From: Nitzschia sp. DOCU1
Taxonomy: Eukaryota; Bacillariophyta; Bacillariophyceae; Bacillariales; Bacillariaceae
DNA: 64,000 nt
Reading direction: 5' to 3'
Assembly: GCA_951394045.1 (NCBI GenBank)
Contig: OX595991.1
Location: forward strand, 1,426,001-1,490,000
Below the pieces are notes generated by a model. That model saw only the letters and a list, made by a program, of their open reading frames with translations. It was not told where the DNA came from and searched no databases. Below are positions 39,638 to 49,282 of this stretch, in pieces; position 1 is the first letter of the stretch, and each line of letters begins with the position of its first letter. The translations under genes were made by a program, and so were the position numbers.

Positions 39638-42600
39638 TCAGGGTGCGTTAATGGCGGTGTTGGCGATGATGCTTTTCCGAATGGCGGGACTGTTCAAATT
39701 GATCCAATTTTGCAACGGCATGTTGTCATCCGGAGTTGTGGCCATGTGGGCGTCGACGGTGGCTGCAAATATATATGTGTCTCCGGCTCTCATGTCCGGC
39801 TGCAGGTCATAAAGGAGTTGGAGTTCGCGGCGAAGTTGTGCGCGTTGTCGAGTTTGCTTGGTCTTGGGGGTGTTTCCGAACCTGTCGTCGTTCCTTCCCT
39901 GCCAGGCGGTGAGCCACCAGGCAATGGCGTGTTTCGCTGTCGTTTTGGTCCAGGTTGATCCCGTGATGTCGATGCCTTTGATGTTATGTTCGACAATATA
40001 CTCTTGTTGGAGGCGGCGCCAGTGAAGGGAAAGTCTGCCCCTGAGGACTTGGTCCCATCCCAGTTGATTTTGTTCGGTGATGAGTGAATGGTACCGCTCC
40101 GGGTATTCGTCTGTGATGGGGAGGGGTGTACCTACATTGTCTAGCCAGCGTTCCATGCCGTTGCGGAGAATGGTGAGGAGTCTGGGGTCGCTGTGGAGAC
40201 TCTTACGGTTCAGGCTGAGATGAATATCAGCAAGGTAGTCTGATCGCCACTTGGCGACACGATCGCAAGGGCATCTAATGACATGGTTGTTGTCTTCTAC
40301 CTCCTCCAGGTTGCATGAGAGGCACCTTGGGTCCTTCCGCTTGTCATTGCGGTGGGCAATATGGCCGGTGGGGGCTTGTCTAGTTAGATGCTTTACCAGG
40401 GTGGCCTGGTGCTTGCGCTGGGAGGAAAGGGCTGTTCCCATTGCTTGCCAATCGATGCGGGATGCGAGATGGTGGTCCCAGTCGAAGCGGTGGCATAGGT
40501 AGGTTTGGAGACTCGGCCAGGTGGCAGCATCCCGGATCGCCGTCTTATACTGCCCGGTGATTGTTCCGTTCTTGTCTTCCAGCAGGCAGCCGCCGTCGGG
40601 CAGGTGATGGGCGGATGTGATTGGTTCGGGGTTCTGGCTGAGGTAGTGGTTGGCTAGGTCTGCGGCGTCTTTGTGAATACGGGTTTGGAGTGGCGGAGGG
40701 GCGTGTGCTCGAGTGTCCTCTTGGATGTTCGGTGTGTATCGTTCCTGGATTAATCCACGGAGTGCACGAATTGTTTGATGGAGGGTGTTGGAGACGTCCC
40801 AGTCGGGCCATAGGGACTGGTTTGGATGCTCGAAGCTATATTTCCGGTGTTGGGTCAGTCGTTTTTTCAGACCATGACAATCTGCATAGAGTGTCTGGGG
40901 TTGATTGGCGATCAGAGGGTGTTCTTTTTCCAATAGATTTAGGAGACGAGCAAAGGACAAGTATCCGTAGGAGTAGGCGCGGAGCTTGGTCGGGAGCAGG
41001 CCGGGAACGGGTCCGCAACATTGAGCGATGAGGAGGCCGGCCGCGTCGCACCACTTCCATCCGAAGCTGGCGGCATCGGGTCTGAGTACGCAGTTTATTG
41101 CACATGTTCCCTTCATGGTGGTGTATAGTTGGCGCATGGTCATTAGGGAATGCGGTGTCTCGATGTGGCTGAGCAAGGCACGTTCCCAGTCTTCCTTCGC
41201 TTCTATTGTAGCTGCGAGATCGCCGTCGTGGGGAAGCTGGGCTGGTGCTGGTATTAGCGGGTCCCATTGGTCGAGGCGATGCACTTGTTGGGGGAAAATG
41301 ATAGATGTGGTGGCTGCGGGGACACAATCTTCGGGAAGTTGGAGCTGGACGATCGTCGTCATTGCAAATCGGCGATGGGCGGTTTCTTGGCATTGGAAGT
41401 ATCGGCCTGAATTATCGTTGTGGCTGGCATACATTTTGTTTTCGGTGGGCGAATACACTTGTGGCCACATGACTCTTGTTTGTGTGGCGTTACACTTCCA
41501 AGGGCCCAGAGGGGTTCGAAGGCGTCGTTCAGTTGAATCAATAATCAAGGGAAGGAGTGCTTTTCTCCAAAGGTTCCATGCCCGGCGGGGTGGGCGCGTC
41601 GTTACATTGAACATGTGGGTTCGGCGTTCGGCAGCTCGTGGCGGTGCTGTGGGCCCTTTCCAGGCGGTGGTCGCGATATAGATTCCATCCGCAGTGGCTA
41701 TGTCGGCGAGGGTTGTGACTTGTAGAAATTCTCTACACGTGGCAATCATCTGGATCTCGTCGTTTTTGAACCGGCACGGCTGAGCAGTGAGGAGCCATTC
41801 CATGATAAAAATGTCGTTTTCCCGTTGTGGAGGGGGCGAGAAATCTTTGGCGTGGCGAATTCGTAGGCCCGTTTTATTCAGGAATCGGCGTAGGCAAGGG
41901 ATCCAAGTGGCTCGAACGTGGGGTAAGTCTGTGCGGGTGTCCTCGCAAAGTACTGATGATCTGAATCCTGACTGTGCTTGAATCCATGTGAGTAAGATCC
42001 TAAATTCTTGTGACGGCTGCCCGTTGCTCCGTAACAGTTTGATTGCTGTGGTGCATTTCGCTAGGCCTTGTTCTGTGTTGATCCCCATAAAGCCCGCCCC
42101 TCCTCTTTTTGGCAGGGCCCACGTTACTGTGCGTTCCAAGTGTTTGCTAAAACCGCATTTGTTCAGTGCGCGTGCTGTGAATGCTTGTTCGATGGAGTTT
42201 GCCTCTTTTTCCGTAAACGACGTGCAACAATTGGGATAACCGACGCTCGTCTGGAAGAAGCTGTGGTAGTACGTCCTGGCCTCTCGGGGGCTGGTACAGA
42301 ATCCGATCCGTTTCATATGCCGCTTGCTGTTTGCTTGGCTCTTGAGGAGTTGGGTTCGCATGTTTCCACTTGGGGAGGTCCATACCCCGAGTGTCCTGTG
42401 GCTTTCGAATGACGATAGGCTTTTGATCAAGATGGGTGCGGCTTGCATGGAAGACTGTATGCGAAGCTCGAGATCGCATCTGTTTGGGTTCAACATTGGA
42501 ATTCCTCTGTGGTCGGTTGTCGTGGAAATGTAGTGGTAAGAGCACTTCGAGACTTCTAGGAGTCCCCCGGAGGACCACAGGAGGTCGTTCCAGCTCTGGG

Positions 42601-45418
42601 CGTCTTCTCTCATTTTCTCGATCAGTATGGCTGCCGGAGGTTGTGGGTGTGCGCGGAAGTCGTTGACTCTTTGAGAGCAGTCATCGACGAAGCCCACCAT
42701 GTAGAGTGTAATAGATTCGGATTTATCGTAGCTTTCGAAGACTGCCCCATTTGCAGTTTCCTCGAAGGCATCGAATAATGTAGAGCATACAAATAACCAA
42801 ATAGTGGGCGAGTTCTGGGACCCCTGTCCAGTGCCATGTATTGGGTTGTCTTCCGTGTGCTTGTAGAATCTTGCTGACGCGCCCAGTTTGGTTTTTAGTT
42901 TAAATCTGGCTTCTTCCAGGGTGGTGGCATTCACCAGAGCAACTTTGTGGTGCATGCCGTATTTCTGGCTCGAGAGGCTGGCTAGCGCTGCTAAAATACG
43001 GTCGTAGCACGATGCTGCGTCCAAATCGAAGGCGACGCCACTTTTTCCGGAGAGGCGGTAGATTTCGTTTTGGAAGATCTCGAGTAGTACTGGGTCGTGA
43101 GCGGATCTGCCTGGTCTGCTGCCGTAGGTTCCTTCATTTAGTAGAAGCTCATCTTCTGCATGATGTAGTGCCTCTCGCCATTTGATCCCTAGGATTAAGT
43201 TGTAGTCCGCCTCATAAATATGGATGACACGCAGGCGATGGATACGGCAGTTGTCCGCGTCCTTCCTGATCATAATGTTTTCGACGTCTTTCCAACGTTC
43301 AAATGAGTATCCGTGGCGAAGTGAGTGGTTGATTATGGCGAGTCTGCAGTCGATAATTAGGTCCCTGTCCTGGATGAATTTGTTGAAGGCGACCGAATGA
43401 GGCTGGTTGTCACGGGGCTCAAGACCGCATGGTTTAAGAAGAGCGTGATACATGCCCAAGTGGAGCTTAGACGGGCTTGTTGAGGTCTTCTCAGGCCAAT
43501 TTTTGATTTTGGCTAGAAATTGTTGCTTGGTGATCTTGGCGTCGATTTTATCTGCCTCTGATTTCCGTTGAAGGTGTTTCAAGAGGAGAGATGTGGCTGC
43601 GTCGAGAGTGGCATCGTCGTAGTGCCCTTCGAGGATGGAATTGGCGGCTATGCCGTCCCCTCGGTATCCGATGGATTCCTTCAACGCTTGACTCGTGCAT
43701 GGCGTTCCTTCGGCTTGGCCGAAGTGTTCTTGGTTCCGAGTGAGGAGTGCTTCTTCGATCTCCTCTGGAACAGTGGTGGTTCTCCAGTCGGTACATTGTT
43801 TTGGTGGGGTTCCATGGATCCTGGGAAGTTCCAATTTGTCGATTGCACCGGTAGACGAGTCATTCGAGCGCTGAATCTTTTTGAACACTTTCGACATGGC
43901 TTCGGATTGTTGCATCTTTTTAAGGACAGCGGCGTCGGTCAAGTTCTGTGCTTTCGCATACGCTTCTGCCTTCAGGCGGAGGAATTCTCTGCGTAATTCT
44001 CGTGCCCTGAGGCGAATTGCCTTTAATTCTCTTTGGGCTGCCTTGCGACGCCAGTTGATTTCACGCGGTTCTGGGATTGCGTCTCCAAGTTTGTATCTGG
44101 TTTTGATCGAAGTGAGGACTGCTCGCATTTTGACTCGGTTCCGGCGAAAACTCCGGGCTTGATTGTAAAAGAAGACCCTTGCCCAGGCTTCGGCAAAGGC
44201 GGGACTCCACTGACTTTTGGGGCGAAGTTTATTGGCTTGTTTTTCTCCCCATAGGGAGCCTTTCGTCATGTCGCGGTCGAACTTTTCCGCGAATGCGCTA
44301 TTCATGATTGTCAGGGCGTTGAGTTGTTGGCACCTGTTGTGCATGTTATGCTCGTTCAGGTATTTTGCAGTTGAGGTGATCCAATTCAAGACATCTCGTG
44401 GTTCTCTGGCGCTAATCCCTCATTTTTCCTGGATTGCCATTGGGGTTGTCTCGCTACCAAACATTAAAACGGTGTCGATGTCCATCCACATCCCCCGGTG
44501 GTCGCTCTGATATCGAAATCCGTATGATTCATATCCGCAAGTGGTCATGGCGTGCATGACGTGTTCAGTACCCAGGATAAAATCTAGGCGCTTTTTCCCT
44601 CTGATGTAGGTGTGTGGACATCCATTGTCGCCATGGCGTGCTGCAATCAAATCATATAAGTGTAGTTCGTCGACTAGGTTGGCCATCTCTGTTGATGTTA
44701 CTTCTTCATTGAAGTCGCCTCCAATCAAGAATTCGTCTTCCTGATACTTCCCGATAAACTCACGCAAGTCTTTTTTGAAGGCATGGCGTGGCTTGATAGC
44801 TGGGTCCAGAATCATGGCTTGTTGTTGGCGTGCAGCAGTGAATGAGCGCGGGTTGATTGCACCGTCGCAGACTTGATATACCGATATGACCCAGAGTCCT
44901 TTTATGCCTTCGTCTAGCTGGTATCTGGTGGCAGCCCATCTCCCCATTATATCCTTGTAGCTACTCGTGATTCGAGAACAGTTGCCCCCTCCTATTGTCA
45001 TCAGAGAGGTCCCCCCTGGTTTGCTGTCGCTTGCCGCGACGTCTGGGGTCGAGGATGTTATCAGAACGGATTGGACCGGGATGCATGATCTTGCAGTTTG
45101 TTCCAGCCGTAAACGGATTTGTTCTTGGGCCATGTCGACATTCATTTCGGAGAATCCTGCTATGTCGGCTCCGATGTCTGTCATCGTAGAGCAAACGTGA
45201 GCCCACTTGGCGGTGTCTTGGGTTCCTCGGATGTTGGAAAAGTAAACTCGGGTTTGCCCTTCGAGTTTCGGCTGTATTTGATCTCCATAATGTTCGTTGT
45301 CTTGCCAGGTCCGTTCGTCGTTGTCTGATCCATATTCGTCAAACCAGTCGGTGAAATTCGCGTTAAGGTTGTCATCGTCATCACTATTACTGGTATCGGA
45401 TTCTGCTTCTTCCATCAT
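39638..45418 (-). CDS. LINE ORF2: endonuclease and reverse transcriptase, interrupted by one in-frame TGA
   Basis: The frame starts at ATG 45418, is stopped once by TGA (44420-44422), and is open again to 39638; both halves are in the same frame. The first half (332 aa) is an APE-type endonuclease: S-E-M-N at the catalytic E, G-G-D-F-N, and S-D-H-R-G near its end (about 44493-44507). The second half (about 1590 aa) has RT blocks G-S-R-P-G-R-S, F-D-L-D-A-A-S-C-Y-D, G-T-G-Q-G-S-Q-N-S-P and F-V-D-D (near 42680). An RNase H-like region follows (S-F-G-W, G-P-V-P-G, R-A-Y-S-Y-G) and then a C-x2-C-x9-H-x3-C finger (near 40277-40330). The TGA may be a disabling mutation or a readthrough point. Confidence 0.88.
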
Positions 45419-47325
45419 TTCTTATTGAGGGTTGTTAGCCCTGATACACTAAGGCGCGTGGCTGGAGCTCCCCTCCCGGAGCGTTGACGTGGAAGGTTGA
45501 CAGTTCTCGACTGTTTGTGGGTTTCTGATTCCCATGTGACGATTGTTTCCTCGGAAGAGGGGGGTTGAGCAGTTTCGGTTTCGACCTCCATGGCTTCACT
45601 TTCGAGCACCAGTTCATTTTCTAGAGCTCGTCCTGCCATGATTTGTTCTGGAGTTTGCTTGTTGTTGCATTGACGTTTCCGGTCTTGTGGGTCTTGGCGT
45701 GGCGGTGGTGTATAGGAGAGGCCTTGCCCACTGATGTTTGTGCTTGGATTTTCTACCGCTTGCAAGCGCTGACGTAGTTCGGAGTTGTCCTGTTTTAGCT
45801 CTCGAAGTTCATCCACAATGTCTTTGGTGGACTGTTGCATCTCCTTGTTAAACTGTCGCATATCCCGCATCATTTCCATTAATTGGTCCATGTTTGAGGA
45901 TGATAACTCTTGGGTTTGGTGGTCTTGAGGGGTTCCTGTGCGTTGTTGTGGGGCTCCACGATAGGGTGCTCTGGCTGCGATGTCGGCATACCGCTCGTTC
46001 GGTTCGTCTGCAGGTTTGTCGAACGACCCCAGATCGTCGTCTTCTTCGTCATTCCCCCAGACGCTCTCCATGGAACTGGTGATGATGCTGATGTTGCTTG
46101 CGGCTGATCCATCACTCACGGAGTCTGAATCTGTCCTTCCCTTCCTGGATGATACGTAAGGCTCGAAACTCATTTGTGCCATGTGCGGTGGCCATCCTTG
46201 CAAATGTTCGATTAACAAGTCATGGACAACTTTGTGTGTTTCGCCGGGGCTTGCGCGTTTTGGACCTTTTGATTCAACATTAATTAATATCTTCCACTCC
46301 CCCTCTTCTTCGGTAAGGCCGGTAGGGATGATGTCATAAATCCTGGGCAGTTTCATTAAACGAGCTTTGCCTAGCTTTAACATTACCTCGTTGGTAACCC
46401 CGGCGATTTTGATGATGTAGATGTTTGCAAGGCAGCGGTTCGTTGTCTTGATCATACTGTTGTAAGCATCTGGGTTGCGTTGTTTCCAGAAAAATGGAAT
46501 ATATCCACCTAGTTGGATTGGTAAGGACTTGCTCGCTGTGGCTCTTGTGAGGATCTTGTCCAGAATTTTGCGGTTGTCAGCATCACATCTGACTATGTAT
46601 GCTCGAGTATAACGGTCCCACCTGTCACCTGGTTTACTGTCGCTTGTAGCTACCTTGCCTCTTTTGAAGATGAATTCTGGGAGCGTTGCTCCTGCTGGTA
46701 CAAAGGGTTGGAGAGCTGCCCTCCACTGCGAAACTAGGTATTTTGCCGGAACATGCTCAATATGAGCATTGGCAATGAAGCCAATTTGTCTTTCTTTCAC
46801 TTCTGGATCGTTGAACAAATGTTCGCTGACGAATATGTTGTGCTCTTTGATGTAGGCATCTACCTTGTAGTAATTCTTGATGGATGAGATCTTGGAGGTA
46901 CAACGAATGTTGATGATGGTCACGTAAAGAGTCGATCTGACCCGGTTGCGCGTCACCGTCTCTTGTTTGATGTCGAGAATCGATCTCGCTTTGGCTACTG
47001 AGGCTGCTGATGCGACCGCCATCTCGCCGAAGCGAGTAATCTCTTCCTGTTTTTTCGTTATGATGTACATTTCTTTCTCCAGGGATTGGATGTAGAGCAA
47101 TACCTTTGAGAAGTGTGTCGCCGCTTTATCCATTTCGCCCATACCGCTACCTTTCCACGATAGTTTCAACTGAAATCCAATGTCCATGTTCTCCATGGTT
47201 TCGTTATCTTCTTTGTTCCCGCTTCCGCTAGACTTGACTGTTTTGTCGTCGTCTTCCAGTTCGGTGTCGGAGGTTGACCCCGCGTTTCGTCCAGTGATGC
47301 GGTGTCTTTCTACAAAGTCGCCCAT
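45415..47325 (-). CDS. LINE ORF1 protein, putative RNA-binding nucleocapsid
   Basis: About 636 aa from ATG 47325; upstream in-frame codons lack ATG. The N-terminus is acidic and S/T-rich. The middle (about 100-370) looks folded with many hydrophobic strands. Near residues 480-540 a heptad-rich coiled coil is visible (M-D-Q-L-M-E-M-M-R... and E-L-R-E-L-K-Q-D-N-S-E-L-R), which would support oligomers. I see no zinc knuckle or RRM signature. LINE ORF1 proteins normally bind the element RNA. The stop TGA overlaps the ORF2 start as ATGA (45415-45418). Confidence 0.75.
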   Translation of the reverse strand: MGDFVERHRITGRNAGSTSDTELEDDDKTVKSSGSGNKEDNETMENMDIGFQLKLSWKGSGMGEMDKAATHFSKVLLYIQSLEKEMYIITKKQEEITRFGEMAVASAASVAKARSILDIKQETVTRNRVRSTLYVTIINIRCTSKISSIKNYYKVDAYIKEHNIFVSEHLFNDPEVKERQIGFIANAHIEHVPAKYLVSQWRAALQPFVPAGATLPEFIFKRGKVATSDSKPGDRWDRYTRAYIVRCDADNRKILDKILTRATASKSLPIQLGGYIPFFWKQRNPDAYNSMIKTTNRCLANIYIIKIAGVTNEVMLKLGKARLMKLPRIYDIIPTGLTEEEGEWKILINVESKGPKRASPGETHKVVHDLLIEHLQGWPPHMAQMSFEPYVSSRKGRTDSDSVSDGSAASNISIITSSMESVWGNDEEDDDLGSFDKPADEPNERYADIAARAPYRGAPQQRTGTPQDHQTQELSSSNMDQLMEMMRDMRQFNKEMQQSTKDIVDELRELKQDNSELRQRLQAVENPSTNISGQGLSYTPPPRQDPQDRKRQCNNKQTPEQIMAGRALENELVLESEAMEVETETAQPPSSEETIVTWESETHKQSRTVNLPRQRSGRGAPATRLSVSGLTTLNKK

Positions 47326-47522
47326 GGTCGGTGCTGGTAGCAACCTTTCCTTGGCTGCTTTCGCTGTCTCCCGTAGGATCTACGGGAGGTTTGTACTCAG
47401 TGCTGACGTCACGCGTCAGTATTTTCCGGGATTTTCAGGATCGACGCGTCTTACCTGATCATCCAAACGAAAAACTATCATGTATGTAATCATATCTCAA
47501 TGCATACGTACCCCCAAAAATT

Positions 47523-47565
47523 GGATCAATCCGAGTCGAGGAGGGTGGGATCAATCCGAGTCGAG
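47523..47565. repeat. 18-bp direct repeat in the PIG-X promoter
   Basis: GGATCAATCCGAGTCGAG occurs at 47523-47540 and 47548-47565, a 25-bp period, 31 bp before the PIG-X start codon. The word GGATCAATCC is itself nearly palindromic (GGAT...ATCC). It may be a duplicated regulatory site. Confidence 0.85.
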
Positions 47566-47595
47566 TCGTCGAACTATTGATGACCCACAGATGAG

Positions 47596-48693
47596 ATGGC
47601 AGGCGTCGCCGCACCTTTTGCTCTTGCTCTTGCTCTTGTTGAAAATTACCTGCTATTGCACAACAATGTTAACTTTCCATCGTCCCATTCGATGATGACT
47701 ACAAGTGATCATTATGTTCCTTTTAGATCATGGCTTGTGTTTCCACTCTTAATACTGAAATTGTGCTCTTCGCATCCGGGAGACGGCGTCGGATATGTCA
47801 AGGTGACAACGACGCCATCTGCAGTCCAGTGGACTTGCTTTGATGTTCTTTCCAGCAAAGTTTGCTGCGAGTTCATCCTTACGTCGAACAATGAGGGTGC
47901 CTGGTTAGAGGTGGAAATAGAAGGCTGCTTGTCCCAATTGGCCGAGATGCCATCTACGATCGCAGAAACGCTGCAAGTTGGGCGAAGCGAGTTTGCTCAA
48001 TATTCGTTGACGCTACCGACGGGCGACGACAAAAGCAGACCAAATGGAACAAAGCAATTTATATGGAGGGACCACGAGGCGATAGGCTGGCAAGAACTTG
48101 ATACGATCTCGTCTCCGTATCTTCTGCAACAGTCGGAACCTTCAGATGATTTGTCGATTGTGTCGCAGCTTTCCGATTCGGGCGGCATGCACCGATTGTT
48201 AAGACATCAGATTCAATCAAAGGTGGAAAGCGCGAAAGCATATTACGTATTTTTGACAGTCCCAAACTCAATGTTCGTCGACCTAGACGACTCCCACGAG
48301 GGCCTCGGTGCTCTTCGAGTACACGCAGCCGGTATTTGCGACATCGAGCTTCCGGCGTTTGCGAGCCGACAATATGTCATCGTCTTCGAACTGCCATCCC
48401 GCCAGAACAGTTTTCTGGAATTTGCAAGTAAGATTCATTTACGATATCCATACCCCAGTGAAACTCGTTTGCAGACAGCCTATCTACCAGAACCTCAGCT
48501 AATTGCCACAACGAAGGACGGCAGTCTACTTTTCTGTAAATTGCGCCAAGAGCACCCGTGGGGACACTTCTTGATAGCCGCAGGAAGCGGCAACGACTAT
48601 TTCTTCGTTATGTGGGCCACAGTGTTTGTTTGTTGCGTCGGAGTGGTTATAATGATGTACGATATGTCGCTTGTATCAAAGTGGGACCGTTGA
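47596..48693 (+). CDS. PIGX: PIG-X/PBN1-type subunit of GPI mannosyltransferase I
   Basis: 365 aa. Hydrophobic stretches near residues 3-22 and 43-57 suggest an N-terminal signal; the ATG at 47596 is the first, and a later ATG at 47692 is possible. The luminal C-terminal half has the PIG-X pattern: L-T-V-P-N-S-M-F-V-D-L-D, D-I-E-L-P-A-F-A-S, I-H-L-R-Y-P-Y-P-S and L-P-E-P-Q. One membrane helix follows (about 338-358) with a short tail. PIG-X stabilises PIG-M, which adds the first mannose to GPI in the ER. Its promoter is separated from the DBP4 gene by the LINE. Confidence 0.75.
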   Translation: MAGVAAPFALALALVENYLLLHNNVNFPSSHSMMTTSDHYVPFRSWLVFPLLILKLCSSHPGDGVGYVKVTTTPSAVQWTCFDVLSSKVCCEFILTSNNEGAWLEVEIEGCLSQLAEMPSTIAETLQVGRSEFAQYSLTLPTGDDKSRPNGTKQFIWRDHEAIGWQELDTISSPYLLQQSEPSDDLSIVSQLSDSGGMHRLLRHQIQSKVESAKAYYVFLTVPNSMFVDLDDSHEGLGALRVHAAGICDIELPAFASRQYVIVFELPSRQNSFLEFASKIHLRYPYPSETRLQTAYLPEPQLIATTKDGSLLFCKLRQEHPWGHFLIAAGSGNDYFFVMWATVFVCCVGVVIMMYDMSLVSKWDR

Positions 48694-49282
48694 TTTGATT
48701 TATTTTCACGCTCGTTGTTGACCTCGGCAACCTAAGTTTTCAGTACAGTCTTGACTCCTTTTGCAAATGTCATTTCAAGAGTTTTAGCTAATGTAGAGTT
48801 GTCTCTTCCAGACTGTCTCATTTGGCCAGGTAGAGCGCTCTACCGGTAGTATTGGGGTGTAGTCAGAATTCTACGGTAGTGAAGCCAAGCCCGACTAGAA
48901 TTTGCTACTAGGTAGTAGATAGTAAATGCTGGCTGGTAGAGCAGACAGCGGGTATACAGCTAGCTCAGCATGTAGCTAGAAAGTACTTCCCTACAATAGT
49001 ACTGACTGTAACTACTGGAACAATGAGATGATGACGTGGCTGCCTATTTTGGGGTGGCATACATGTAATTCGTGATCGAAGCTACGATTTTCTTGTCGGA
49101 CTTCTGTTTTTGCGTTTCCAATGGCGCAGGGAATTTGGAATGTCAAAAATGAAGATCCCCATAAAAAAGGAATGCGAATGACGGCGACGACAACCACGAA
49201 CATTTTTCTGCACGGCCTCTTTTCTTCGAAATCAGAGTTTTGAGGCTCAAAATGTTGATGCCGCAGACTTTCGCATTAGACA
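48694..49282. other. Intergenic region, no gene seen
   Basis: It holds short words such as CTACCGGTAG (near 48838) and several TAG-rich CTAGCTA-like repeats (48930-48985). No open frame of interest. It should include the NOP14 promoter. Confidence 0.4.

Larger units (their letters stand above)
39347..47494 (-). mobile_element. Full-length non-LTR (LINE-type) retrotransposon with 16-bp target duplication
   Basis: The 16-bp word CATGTATGTAATCATA occurs at 39347-39362 and 47479-47494, marking the target duplication; the element is 39363-47478 (about 8.1 kb) on the minus strand. It has a short 5' leader, ORF1, and an ORF2 region with apurinic-type endonuclease, reverse transcriptase, a worn RNase H-like segment and a CCHC-type finger. 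The 3' region carries A-rich repeats. A long target duplication is typical of target-primed reverse transcription. ORF2 has one in-frame TGA. Confidence 0.93.
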
